The notes below the pieces were generated by a model. The model worked only from the letters and a program-made list of their open reading frames with translations, was not told where the DNA came from and did not search any database. A program made the translations under genes and the position numbers. DNA of 64,000 bases from an uncultured Parabacteroides sp. (lineage in GTDB: Bacteria > Bacteroidota > Bacteroidia > Bacteroidales > Tannerellaceae), in assembly GCA_944325335.1 (NCBI GenBank), contig CALUZR010000001.1, positions 1 through 64,000 on the forward strand. The letters run 5' to 3'. Positions 38,471 to 47,169 of this stretch are shown in pieces (the first letter of the stretch is position 1; each line of letters opens with the position of its first letter).

Positions 38471-39625
38471 TTACAAGCGGAGCAACATAATCTCCTTCGC
38501 CACGCGGCTGTCGATGTTATGATGTTCGCCCAAGTGCCAACCCATCTCGTCGACCAATGCTGCCAAGGCGTCCACATCCTTTTCCTCGATACCGCACTCG
38601 CCCAAGCGAGTCTTCAAGCCCATCTGCTTGAAGAAAGCTTCGCACGACGCGATGGTCTTCCATGCCCGCTCGTCGTCGGTTCCTTCGGTAATGCTAAACA
38701 CGTTCGCGCCCATCTGTACCAGCTTGGCTTTCTTTTCTTCAAACATATAGGTCATTACGCCCGGAAGGAGGATAGACAGGGTCTGCGCGTGGTCCAATCC
38801 GAACTGGGCCGTCAGGGCATATCCCATGCGGTGCGACGACCAATCCTGCGGAACGCCCTGCCCAATCCAAAGGTTCAGTGCGTTCGTAGCCGCCCACATC
38901 AAGTTAGCGCGGATATCGTAATCGTGCGGATTATCTAACACTTTCAATCCTTCCTCGTGGATGACGCGCATCAGCCCTTCGGCGAATGCATCCTGTACTT
39001 TAGCATTCACTGGATACGTCAAATACTGCTCTACCACATGGATAAACGAATCGACCACCCCATTTGCCACCTGCCGCGCCGGCAAAGAATAGGTTACTTC
39101 GGGATCCAAGATAGAGAATTTCGGAAATACCAACGGCGTGGTGAAATTCAGTTTCTGCTGCGTCGCTATGTTCGAGATCACCGCCCGTTCGTTCATTTCC
39201 GAACCGGTAGCCGGCAAGGTAAGCACCACGCCCAGCGGCAATGCCCGACGGATCGGCGCGCCTTTATAAAGGATATCCCACGGTTCGTTCCCTTCGAAAC
39301 AAGAAGCTGCCGCAATAAATTTCGTAGCATCAATCACCGAACCTCCGCCCACAGCCAAAAGGAACGAAACCTGTTCGCGCCGCACGATATCGACCGCCTT
39401 CATGCATGTCTCGTAATGCGGATTGGCTTCGATGCCACCAAACTCTAACACATCGAATCCGTTTAATGCCTCTCGTACTTGGTCGTACACGCCATTCCGC
39501 CTAATGCTCCCGCCACCATACACCAGCAAGATTTTGCTTGCCTCAGGGACCAATGCCCCCAAACGAGCAATCATGCCTTTCCCAAAAACAATTTTTACCG
39601 GATTGGCAAATTCAAAGTTGTTCAT
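38471..39625 (-). CDS. Iron-containing alcohol dehydrogenase (butanol dehydrogenase type)
   Basis: NAD(P)H-dependent reductase of aldehydes or ketones, 384 residues from the ATG at 39625 (MNNFEFANP). Family marks: LVYGGGSIRRNG, GGGSVIDATKFIA, and metal-binding residues in VDSFIHVVEQYLT and SSHRMGYALTAQFGLDH. The ATG overlaps the stop of the upstream exonuclease gene by 4 bases. It sits between dnaQ-like and coaBC genes, a place where Bacteroidales usually have no such gene, to my knowledge. Confidence 0.92.
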   Translation of the reverse strand: MNNFEFANPVKIVFGKGMIARLGALVPEASKILLVYGGGSIRRNGVYDQVREALNGFDVLEFGGIEANPHYETCMKAVDIVRREQVSFLLAVGGGSVIDATKFIAAASCFEGNEPWDILYKGAPIRRALPLGVVLTLPATGSEMNERAVISNIATQQKLNFTTPLVFPKFSILDPEVTYSLPARQVANGVVDSFIHVVEQYLTYPVNAKVQDAFAEGLMRVIHEEGLKVLDNPHDYDIRANLMWAATNALNLWIGQGVPQDWSSHRMGYALTAQFGLDHAQTLSILLPGVMTYMFEEKKAKLVQMGANVFSITEGTDDERAWKTIASCEAFFKQMGLKTRLGECGIEEKDVDALAALVDEMGWHLGEHHNIDSRVAKEIMLLRL

Positions 39626-40398
39626 GAATGTTTTGTATTTAAAGCTCTTAATCTGATTTCTGTTAGTTTCTGCTTTGTGTTCAAGGCAAAGTCTCCGTCC
39701 ATCATCCAATGGTAATAAGAAGGCTCGATGCGCAATACCTCTTCGACCAAACGTCCTTTGAACTTCCCGAAATTGAACACCTCTTTCCCTTCGTCGTTAT
39801 AGATCATGCGGCCTGCAAAATCTACGTTGTTCGTAAAACTGGAGAATTCGGAAAGGAATTTGACATCGTTCTTCAACTCCGGATAGCGGTCGAGTTGCGC
39901 CTTTAGAACTTCATAAGTAGCCAACGTATCGGCCGCCGCCGTATGCGCATTCTCCAAGCTTTTGTTGCAATAGAACTTATAAGCAGCCGAAAGCGTGCGT
40001 TGCTCCATCTTGTAGAATATGGTTTGCACATCAACAAACTTCCGACGGTTCAAGTCGATGTCCACGCCTGCCCGAAGGAATTCTTCGGCCAGCAAAGGAA
40101 TATCAAAACGATTCGAATTGTACCCCGCCAAATCGCAACCCTCGATTTGAGCAGCCAGCGATTTGGCAATTTCTTTGAACGTAGGGCAATCTTTCACGTC
40201 CTCGTCCGTAATGCCATGGATAGCCGTAGATGCGGCCGGAATCGGCATTTCCGGATTCACACGCATCGTTTTCGATTCTTCTTTTCCGTTTGGAAATACC
40301 TTCAGATAGGAAATCTCGATGATGCGGTCTTTCGATACATTGATGCCCGTTGTTTCCAAATCAAAGAACATCAACGGGTTCTTCAAATTCAATTGCAT
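39622..40398 (-). CDS. DnaQ-family 3'-5' exonuclease
   Basis: DEDDh exonuclease of 258 residues, probably a proofreading or repair nuclease; it resembles the epsilon subunit of DNA polymerase III without proof of that role. Motif I FFDLETTG (Asp13, Glu15), motif II GYNSNRFDIPLL, motif III HTAAADTLATY with His and Asp. Located 12 bases after dnaN, which supports a replication role. Confidence 0.9.
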   Translation of the reverse strand: MQLNLKNPLMFFDLETTGINVSKDRIIEISYLKVFPNGKEESKTMRVNPEMPIPAASTAIHGITDEDVKDCPTFKEIAKSLAAQIEGCDLAGYNSNRFDIPLLAEEFLRAGVDIDLNRRKFVDVQTIFYKMEQRTLSAAYKFYCNKSLENAHTAAADTLATYEVLKAQLDRYPELKNDVKFLSEFSSFTNNVDFAGRMIYNDEGKEVFNFGKFKGRLVEEVLRIEPSYYHWMMDGDFALNTKQKLTEIRLRALNTKHS

Positions 40399-40410
40399 GA
40401 CGTCCCTCTT

Positions 40411-41532
40411 TTAATCGTTCAACATCATGGGCATCAACAAGGTCAATAAGTCCTCGTTTTCCTCATTCTCTGCCGGGATAATCACACCGGCACGCGACGG
40501 GTCGGCCAATTCGAATATAATTTCTTCCGAACCGATATTGCTCAAAATCTCAATCAAGTAAGTGGCATTAAAACCAATACTAAACTCCGGCCCGTTGAAC
40601 TGGCACGGGATACGTTCTTCTGCCGAAATAGAAAAATCGATATCCTGCGCGAAGATCGTCACCGAATCCGGATGCAATTGCAACTTAATCAAACTGCTTG
40701 CTTGCGAAAAGACCGATACACGCTTCAAGGCCGTGAGGAAAGAAAGGCGGTCGATCGTCACCTTGTATGGATTCTCTTGCGGAATCACGCTATTGTAGTT
40801 CGGGTAACGTCCTTCAATCAAGCGGCAAACCATCTCGAAATTCTCGCAAACCAGATGCGCGTTGTTTTCATCAAAGCGGATTGTCACCATGCCTTCGTCC
40901 TTCGCCAAAATCGTCTTCAATAAAGTAGCCGGCTTCTTCGGCAAGATAAACGAAGCACGCTCCGGAGCTTTTACCGCAAGATTGCGCAAGCGTACCAGCT
41001 TCCGTCCGTCGGAAGCCACGAAGGTCAGATTCTCCGGTTGGATATCAAAGTAAACTCCGTTCATGACCGGACGAAGCTCATCATCGGCCGTAGCAAACAA
41101 CGAACGGTTGATGCCGCTCAACAACGTCTTGCTCTCCATCGAAATAGATACCGCCTGTTCGCCTAACGGCTTCTGTTGCGGATAAGTATCGCCCTTAGCT
41201 CCGATGAAATTATACTTACCATTTTGGAAATAGATAAATGTCTCCAAATTATCATCATTGATATCGAAGGTCAAAGGTTGTTCGGGCAACTCTTTCAAAG
41301 GGTCCAAGATATTCTTGGCAGACAGGGCAAACTTTCCTTCCCCTTGGGCATTCATCACATTTACGGTCGTAACCAAACGCGTCTCAGCATCAGCCGCCGT
41401 AATCGTTAACACCTCCCCTTCCAATTCAAACAAGAAATTATCCAATATAGGTAATGAATTCTTTGAAGCAATCACCTTACTTACCGATTGCAAGCGAGAT
41501 GATAACGCCGTACACGAAACGACAAATTTCAT
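40411..41532 (-). CDS. dnaN: DNA polymerase III beta clamp
   Basis: Sliding clamp of replication. 373 residues from the ATG at 41532 (MKFVVSCTALSSRLQSV), which lies about 80 bases after a -7 box; the upstream in-frame extension is not conserved. Three clamp domains with typical blocks IDRLSFLTALKRVSVF and NATYLIEIL. First gene of the run dnaN, dnaQ-like, alcohol dehydrogenase, coaBC, porD, recN. No dnaA box cluster is seen here. Confidence 0.96.
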   Translation of the reverse strand: MKFVVSCTALSSRLQSVSKVIASKNSLPILDNFLFELEGEVLTITAADAETRLVTTVNVMNAQGEGKFALSAKNILDPLKELPEQPLTFDINDDNLETFIYFQNGKYNFIGAKGDTYPQQKPLGEQAVSISMESKTLLSGINRSLFATADDELRPVMNGVYFDIQPENLTFVASDGRKLVRLRNLAVKAPERASFILPKKPATLLKTILAKDEGMVTIRFDENNAHLVCENFEMVCRLIEGRYPNYNSVIPQENPYKVTIDRLSFLTALKRVSVFSQASSLIKLQLHPDSVTIFAQDIDFSISAEERIPCQFNGPEFSIGFNATYLIEILSNIGSEEIIFELADPSRAGVIIPAENEENEDLLTLLMPMMLND

Positions 41533-41612
41533 AATGTTATCTATTTTATAGTTTAAATTCAAACGTCCAAGCAACCCGAAAGCAAACACCCGCCGCTTTT
41601 CGTCTTGCCGGA

Positions 41613-41620
41613 CAAAGTTA
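41613..41620 (-). promoter_or_regulatory. -7 box of the dnaN-recN operon
   Basis: Minus strand TAACTTTG, about 80 bases before the dnaN ATG and just past the terminator of the ribosomal genes. Confidence 0.6.
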
Positions 41621-41643
41621 AGGATTTATTCAATACAAAATAC

Positions 41644-41678
41644 AAAAAAAGCCCTTTCCTTTTTCAGAAAAGAGCCTT
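41644..41678 (-). terminator. Intrinsic terminator of the rpmB-rpmG operon
   Basis: On the minus strand an 11-pair stem with one bulged G (AAGGCTCTTTTC with GGAAAGGGCTT) closes a 7-base loop and is followed by seven T. Confidence 0.8.
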
Positions 41679-41700
41679 CTTTATGATATGCACCAACAAC

Positions 41701-41853
41701 TTATTTCGTAAAGTAGTCTTTTACAGCTTCATTCGGAACCATTTCCTCTTGGAAGATGTAAGCACCCGTCTTCGGAGACTTTACCATCTTGATCACTTTC
41801 GAGAAAGTACGTCCATCACCTTTCTTAAATGTTGCAACTGCTTTCTTTGCCAT
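41701..41853 (-). CDS. DUF4295-family small basic protein
   Basis: 50 residues, MAKKAVATFKKGDGRTFSKV to DYFTK. Lys-rich, no membrane segment. In Bacteroidota this family follows the genes for L28 and L33, as here (14 bases after rpmG), which points to a ribosome-associated protein; that is inference from context. It ends 22 bases before the operon terminator. Confidence 0.88.
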   Translation of the reverse strand: MAKKAVATFKKGDGRTFSKVIKMVKSPKTGAYIFQEEMVPNEAVKDYFTK

Positions 41854-41867
41854 TGTTTAATCTCCTC

Positions 41868-42056
41868 TTATTTAATTTCTTTGTGTAAAGTCATTCGTTT
41901 CAGAATCGGATTGTATTTCATCAATTCCAAACGCTGTGTAGTGTTCTTTCTGTTCTTGGTAGTGATATAACGAGAAGTACCCGGCATACCGCTGTCTTTG
42001 TGTTCAGTACATTCCAAAATCACCTGTACTCTGTTTCCTTTTGCTTTCTTTGCCAT
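41868..42056 (-). CDS. rpmG: Ribosomal protein bL33
   Basis: Large-subunit protein, 62 residues: [29 protein letters not shown] and [10 protein letters not shown] are the family blocks. The CxxC zinc pairs of the C+ form are absent, so this is the zinc-free type. 18 bases from rpmB. Confidence 0.96.
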   Translation of the reverse strand: MAKKAKGNRVQVILECTEHKDSGMPGTSRYITTKNRKNTTQRLELMKYNPILKRMTLHKEIK

Positions 42057-42074
42057 TGCTTAAATCCTCCTCGA

Positions 42075-42314
42075 TTATGCGTTTAAATACCCTTTTTCTG
42101 CTGCTTTCTTAATCGCTGCATCCAAGCCCAATTTGTTAATCGTACGCAAGCCTGCTGCAGAAATTCGTAAGCTAACCCAGCAATCTTCTTCTACCCAATA
42201 GAACTTCTTTGTAAACAGATTGACATCGAATTTACGCTTCGTTCTTCTCTTCGAATGCGAAACGTTGTTGCCAACCATTGCTTTTTTTCCGGTAATTTGA
42301 CAAATCTTAGACAT
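42075..42314 (-). CDS. rpmB: Ribosomal protein bL28
   Basis: Large-subunit protein, 79 residues: [32 protein letters not shown] and [14 protein letters not shown] are diagnostic. First gene of the L28-L33-DUF4295 operon, with a leader of about 125 bases. Confidence 0.97.
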   Translation of the reverse strand: MSKICQITGKKAMVGNNVSHSKRRTKRKFDVNLFTKKFYWVEEDCWVSLRISAAGLRTINKLGLDAAIKKAAEKGYLNA

Positions 42315-42444
42315 CTCTATCTTCTTTTTATTACATGTAATGATTCATATTAACTCATTGCATCCGCCTTTTCCCTGAACTAGCATCACGAACAGAAAGC
42401 CAGCTTTTGCCTTGAAAGGGATGTTTCCATCCGCTTACGGGGTG

Positions 42445-42452
42445 CAAAGGTA
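42445..42452 (-). promoter_or_regulatory. -7 box of the rpmB operon
   Basis: Minus strand TACCTTTG. The leader down to 42314 contains a small GGATG-CATCC hairpin near its 5' end and could host r-protein feedback control; no known motif was recognised. Confidence 0.6.
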
Positions 42453-42526
42453 GGAAATATTTTTGTATTACCAACCTATTGCACCAAAAAATCTATAAAA
42501 AAAGCACTTATCCAGCCTTTCCGGCG

Positions 42527-42606
42527 TTTATGCCTATCTTCCTTTCCGATTATAACGAGAATCGCCCGGGATTATAACGAGAATCGTTTTCATTCATAGG
42601 CATAAA
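42527..42606. repeat. Two-unit palindromic element with TTTATGCCTAT arms
   Basis: CGATTATAACGAGAATCG (42547-42564) is repeated at 42570-42586 with a 22-bp step; each has a CGATT/AATCG dyad. TTTATGCCTAT (42527-42537) and ATAGGCATAAA (42596-42606) form perfect outer arms, the right one inside the last codons of the hexosaminidase gene. The second unit ends 3 bases before that gene's stop codon. Confidence 0.75.
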
Positions 42607-44908
42607 TTCCCTCGGTGTAAGGCATCAGTTTGCCAGACGGGTCGAGGATTTCCAACTTCAGCGTACCGCCATTGTTGTCGAAATAGCGGATTTCAATCGG
42701 ATGGAGCCCTTTCGCCAAGGCGCGTTGCCCGGAGATTTCTTGCGGAGAGTGCGGGCCGTCGTTGTCGACCACCACCGCATCGTCCACCTTCAATACGCTT
42801 CCATCGTCTGAAAGCAGGACAAACGAATAAATTCCATCCTGCGGCGCATTAAAATACCCTTTGATAACCAAACCGATATCCCCTTTCACGCCCTGAGGTA
42901 TCCCCACATTGGCAATCTCGTAAGAGGCTTTCACGGGATATTGGTCGATATCCGCGCATTTATTCACCTTGCATTCATGCCAGAAAGCCTTCAATCCGGT
43001 ATTTTCGGGCGAAGCTTCTACCGCGGGGGCATATTCCTGCTTCAAGTAAGAGGTGCGGAACAAATCCCCTGCTTTGCCATTCGGACGGAAAGAACGGAAG
43101 ATGAAATCGGTCGATTCCGTAATCTTTATCGGAGCGGTATAGGCTGGAGATTCGAGCGTCGGCACGCTTCCATCGGTCGTATAATGGATTTCGACGCTGG
43201 GGTCGGGCGAAATAATCTCGACATCCGTCTCGCCTACGAAGGCATTCGTCCGATGGAACCCAAGCAAGTCGGGCATCCGGTAGTTCACATCCAAGATACC
43301 CAGACGGGAAAATTGCCCAATCATGCGCCGTTCGAAGTCGTCCCAATAACATTGAGCCGGGTCGCTCCATCCCAACTCCGCAATGGCCAACGCCCGGGGG
43401 AAGACCATATATTGCATCCGTTCGCGGGAAGGAATCCACTCGCACCACGTATTCCCTTGCACGCCCAATACCAACACCTGCTGGGCCTCGCTGAGCGAAT
43501 CCGGTACCAACGTATATTCATATATATTATATACGGAGTATTTATCCTGCGCATAATCGAGGTAGAAATAGGCATTGGGGCAACAAATCACCGGATTGCC
43601 CTGCGCCGTAGCCGTAGGTACCGCTTCCGGATTCCAATTCCGCCACCACATGACCGTAGCTGTCTCCGACAATCCTCCTTCGATAATCTCGTCCCAACCG
43701 ATCAGCTCCTTGCCATTCGCATTGAAATAATCTTCCATCTGATGGACGAACCAGGATTGAAGCTCTTCTTCCGTCTTCAGTCCGTTGTCCTTCATTCGTT
43801 TTTGGCAATCGGGGCATTTCTTCCAGTTGGTCTTTTCCACTTCGTCCGCTCCTAAATGCACGTATTTATAGGGAAAGAGCGGGAAGATTTCGGCGTAGAC
43901 ATTCTTGCAGAACTCCAGCGCGCTCTCCTTTCCTGGACAAACGGGTGAAGAGAACATCGATCCCCAACCCGTCTCGCGGAAACAAGAGACCCCGGCATAG
44001 TTGCTCACCGCCGCCAGCATGTGTCCCGGCATATCCACTTCAGGTATCACGTCGATGCCACGCACCGCCGCATAGTGGACCACGTCCTTGATATCCTCTT
44101 GCGTATAGAAACCGCCATAGAGCGTATCGCCCTGCACGATCTTCAGCTTCTCTTCCGGGATCTCGAAGTCGGGATTATGTTCCGCCTTGGCCCGGCGCAT
44201 ACATTCGCGGTCTTGCGAATTGAACGTACGCCAAGCCCCTTTCTCGGTCAATAAAGGATACTTCTTGATTTCGATGCGCCATCCTTGATCGTCCGTCAGG
44301 TGCCAATGGAACTTGTTCAGCTTGTAGAGCGCCATCAAGTCTAGCAACTCTTTGACCTCCTCTTTCGTATAGAAATGGCGGGAAACGTCGAGCATCAAAC
44401 CGCGCCAACCGAAGCGGGGCTCATCCGTAATCGATACAGCCGGCATGGCCCACGTCTCGCCTTCCAACGTGCGCTTCGATTCAATCTCGGCCGGAAGCAA
44501 TTGGCGGATCGTTTCGATTCCCGCAATCACGCCGGCATAATTCGAAGAAGAGACATGCACTTTCCCCTTCTCGACTTGCAGTACATAGCTACCTTCTTTC
44601 GTAGCGGATTCGGCAGCCAACGAGAGTTGGATCGCCGCCCCTTCCCCTTCCTGCAAAAGGAACTGATATCCGGTCGGGCGGCTCAGCATCATCGCCAGAT
44701 ATTCCGCGGCCGGACGGAGCGAATCATCCGAATACCCAATCGTCATTCCGTCTTCCAGCGTGAACGCGCCATTCGATACTTGCATCGATTTCGGCTCCGG
44801 GATAATGTTTATCTCCGCCATCTGCCCCTGTTGCGCCGTATTTGTGCATGCGCTTGCTACAAGCAATGCCCCGGACACGACGCCCATCCATAAAAGTTTC
44901 TTATACAT
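42590..44908 (-). CDS. GH20 beta-N-acetylhexosaminidase, lipoprotein
   Basis: Removes terminal beta-linked GlcNAc or GalNAc, likely from host glycans, outside the inner membrane. 772 residues: lipoprotein signal with Cys21 (VASAC), an N-terminal GH20b-like domain, the TIM barrel with FHWHLTDDQGWRIEI, and the catalytic Asp-Glu pair in HLGADEVEKTNW near 350-357. After the barrel come a chitobiase-C-like domain (IHYTTDGSVPT) and a PA14-like carbohydrate-binding domain (GIYSFVLLSDDGSVLKVDD) at the end. It has its own -7 box. Confidence 0.94.
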   Translation of the reverse strand: MYKKLLWMGVVSGALLVASACTNTAQQGQMAEINIIPEPKSMQVSNGAFTLEDGMTIGYSDDSLRPAAEYLAMMLSRPTGYQFLLQEGEGAAIQLSLAAESATKEGSYVLQVEKGKVHVSSSNYAGVIAGIETIRQLLPAEIESKRTLEGETWAMPAVSITDEPRFGWRGLMLDVSRHFYTKEEVKELLDLMALYKLNKFHWHLTDDQGWRIEIKKYPLLTEKGAWRTFNSQDRECMRRAKAEHNPDFEIPEEKLKIVQGDTLYGGFYTQEDIKDVVHYAAVRGIDVIPEVDMPGHMLAAVSNYAGVSCFRETGWGSMFSSPVCPGKESALEFCKNVYAEIFPLFPYKYVHLGADEVEKTNWKKCPDCQKRMKDNGLKTEEELQSWFVHQMEDYFNANGKELIGWDEIIEGGLSETATVMWWRNWNPEAVPTATAQGNPVICCPNAYFYLDYAQDKYSVYNIYEYTLVPDSLSEAQQVLVLGVQGNTWCEWIPSRERMQYMVFPRALAIAELGWSDPAQCYWDDFERRMIGQFSRLGILDVNYRMPDLLGFHRTNAFVGETDVEIISPDPSVEIHYTTDGSVPTLESPAYTAPIKITESTDFIFRSFRPNGKAGDLFRTSYLKQEYAPAVEASPENTGLKAFWHECKVNKCADIDQYPVKASYEIANVGIPQGVKGDIGLVIKGYFNAPQDGIYSFVLLSDDGSVLKVDDAVVVDNDGPHSPQEISGQRALAKGLHPIEIRYFDNNGGTLKLEILDPSGKLMPYTEGIYAYE

Positions 44909-44937
44909 TATTTATATACGTTTTCTGTTATTGGGGG

Positions 44938-44945
44938 CAAATATA
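44938..44945 (-). promoter_or_regulatory. -7 box of the hexosaminidase gene
   Basis: Minus strand TATATTTG, 30 bases before the ATG at 44908. Confidence 0.55.
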
Positions 44946-44995
44946 CAATAAATAACGGACTTTCCCTCTCTTTTTCACGCTTAATCACACTCTTT

Positions 44996-45225
44996 CTATT
45001 CAGACACCCTGAATAGCCCTATTCAGACCTCCTGAACAATCCTATTCAGACAAGCTGAACAATACTGCTCAGACCTCCTGAGCAGGGTTGCTCTACACCT
45101 TAGAGCAGAACTGCACGAGAGCGTCGAGCAGCTCTGCACGAAAGTCTCGTGCAACCCTGTGCGAAGGTCTCGTGCAGCTCTGCGCGAAGGTCTCGCACAG
45201 GACTGCGCGAGGGTTTCGCTCAGAA
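44996..45225. repeat. Ten-unit 23-bp palindromic array with covarying arms
   Basis: Ten steps of exactly 23 bases from 44996. Each unit has 6-8 base arms around a 5-7 base centre, and the arms change together: CTATTCAG/CTGAATAG in unit 1, CTGCTCAG/CTGAGCAG in unit 4, TGCTCTA/TAGAGCA in unit 5, TGCACGA/TCGTGCA in unit 7, and CTGCGCGA/TCGCACAG (G-T tolerated) in unit 9. The last unit overlaps the stop codon of the TonB receptor. Nothing else was seen between 44946 and the array. Confidence 0.93.
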
Positions 45226-47097
45226 CGTCACGTCGATTCCGCCCATGAAGATGGCTTTCGGCATCGGGAAGCCGTCGTTGATCTGGTAGCGGGTAGCGGT
45301 CAGGTTCTCACCTTTCAGGAACAGATCCAGGCCCTTGTCGCGCGTGGCTCCGAAATGGTAGGCGGCGCGGGCATTCAGGACGGTGTAATCCTCCGTCTTT
45401 GTGCAGGCTTCGTCCGTATAGAGGCCAAAGACGGACTGGAGGGCGAGGTGGAACGTGAAACGCCCTGGCGCATACGTCGCCCCGGCATAGAACTTATGCT
45501 CCGGCGCGCCGGCGATGGGGTCGCTCTGGTGCAGGTAGCTATAATTCGTATGGAAAGAGAGGTTCTTCAGTATCTGGTAATTCACCTCGGCCTCGATGCC
45601 CTTGTTAGTAAACGAACCGGTATTGACGTTCAGCGGACGGCCCTCTACCTGCGCCACGCGGATCATGTCTTTCCCGTCGATAAAGAAGGCGGTCAGCTCC
45701 GCATTCAATCGCCCCTCAAGGAAGGTCTGCCCTACGGAGATTTCATAATTCATCATGCTTTCCGGCTCCAAGTCGGGGTTGGCGGGCATATACATATATA
45801 ATTCGCGGATGTTCGGGCTACGGAATCCTTTCGAGAGGGAGGCTTTCCAGACATTTCCCTCGAAGGGGCGGAACGTCAACCCGGCTTGCGGCACCCATTC
45901 GCCCCCGAACATGCTATTGTGCTCGTAGCGGACGCCTGCATTCACGCCCAGCATCTCGAAGAAGTCCTGCTGCATGATGACGTAGGCGGCGGTCTCGCTC
46001 ACCGACTTGTCGATGGTTTCCGTCCGCGTGCCATCGTTATTGTCGTTCCAGGCATGGCCTCCCCAATTCTTATAATCGATACCCACGGTGAAGTTATTAC
46101 CTTCGAAAAGACGGAACGACTCGTAGAGCTGGACGCCCACGTTATGGTCCGTCGAGCGGAAGAGGTACGTCTGCGGTTGTTCTCCGGCATGATAGCCATC
46201 ATTTATCCGGTGGTTTCCCCAATTATAAAAGACGCGGAGGGCACCGCTCGCCTTCTCGTAATTGTTTTCCACGCCCAAGGAGCTTGTACCTCGGAAGATA
46301 TCCATCTTGTTGTCGAATATCGGGTCGAACGTCTCGCCGGGGTTTTGGAATTTGTACTTCGCCAAGCTGATGTCTCCCGTCACCTTATACCGGTCGTTAA
46401 AGCGATAACCCAAGTTGGCAAAGCCATTGGTGATCCAGAAGTCGGAGTTCGGGCGATGCCCATCCGTACGGTCGTGGTTGATGGAGACGAAGCTGCTGAA
46501 GTTCCCGATGTTATATCCATTGTTCACCATATACTTCTGCGTGTTGTACGAGCCATACATGAGACGGGCTTGCGTCCGGCGTCCCTGCTCGCGGTGCCGG
46601 CGGGTAATGATGTTGATGACCCCGCCCATCGCATTCGAACCATAGAGCAACGAACCCGGTCCGCGGATGACTTCCACCTTCTCCACGTCGGAAGCCACGT
46701 AGGTGTCCGGCAAGGCATGGCCAAAGAGGCCCGCCCATTGCGGTTGCCCATCGAAGAGGACCAACACCTTGTTGCCTCCGCCCACACCGCGGATGTTAAT
46801 GTTTCCAGCTGCACCGGTCGAGACACCAAACCCCGTGATGCCCTTCTCGGTGACGAACAACCCCGGCACCTGCTCGGAAAGCACCGGCAAAAGCGCGGAC
46901 TCACTACTGCTTTCGATCCGCTCGCGGTCGATCACCGAGATGGTCAGCGGGACACTGCTCCGGTTCACTTCGATGCGGTTGGCCGACACCACCACGCTAT
47001 TCAACTGAATAATACTATCTACTTCCAAAGGCGTCTCTGCCATCGCCCAAGAGACCGCCCACAAAGCGCATCCCAAAATTACATTTCTTCTTTTCAT
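45220..47097 (-). CDS. TonB-dependent outer-membrane receptor
   Basis: Energised outer-membrane importer, 625 residues. Signal peptide 1-20; a TonB-box-like start (IIQLNSVVVSANR); plug domain with NINIRGVGGGNKVLVLFDGQP and VEVIRGPGSLLYGSNAMGGVINI; then a 22-strand-type barrel ending in MGGIDVTF with the terminal Phe. It is a siderophore/vitamin/metal type, not SusC. Substrate unknown; the preceding NikR-family gene suggests a metal or metal complex. The stop codon lies inside a palindromic array. Confidence 0.9.
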   Translation of the reverse strand: MKRRNVILGCALWAVSWAMAETPLEVDSIIQLNSVVVSANRIEVNRSSVPLTISVIDRERIESSSESALLPVLSEQVPGLFVTEKGITGFGVSTGAAGNINIRGVGGGNKVLVLFDGQPQWAGLFGHALPDTYVASDVEKVEVIRGPGSLLYGSNAMGGVINIITRRHREQGRRTQARLMYGSYNTQKYMVNNGYNIGNFSSFVSINHDRTDGHRPNSDFWITNGFANLGYRFNDRYKVTGDISLAKYKFQNPGETFDPIFDNKMDIFRGTSSLGVENNYEKASGALRVFYNWGNHRINDGYHAGEQPQTYLFRSTDHNVGVQLYESFRLFEGNNFTVGIDYKNWGGHAWNDNNDGTRTETIDKSVSETAAYVIMQQDFFEMLGVNAGVRYEHNSMFGGEWVPQAGLTFRPFEGNVWKASLSKGFRSPNIRELYMYMPANPDLEPESMMNYEISVGQTFLEGRLNAELTAFFIDGKDMIRVAQVEGRPLNVNTGSFTNKGIEAEVNYQILKNLSFHTNYSYLHQSDPIAGAPEHKFYAGATYAPGRFTFHLALQSVFGLYTDEACTKTEDYTVLNARAAYHFGATRDKGLDLFLKGENLTATRYQINDGFPMPKAIFMGGIDVTF

Positions 47098-47169
47098 ACC
47101 TTTAATTATATAGGATGTCGTGCTACTTATTTCCTAATTCGTGCTACCCGCCGGGCAAAAAAATAAGGC

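Noticed and set aside
40411..41620. Replication origin next to dnaN
   Set aside because: No dnaA gene, DnaA-box cluster or AT-rich unwinding region seen nearby; in this lineage dnaN is often away from the origin.
45886..47166. 426-codon frame antisense to the TonB receptor
   Set aside because: Shadow of the receptor codons; no signal or domain.
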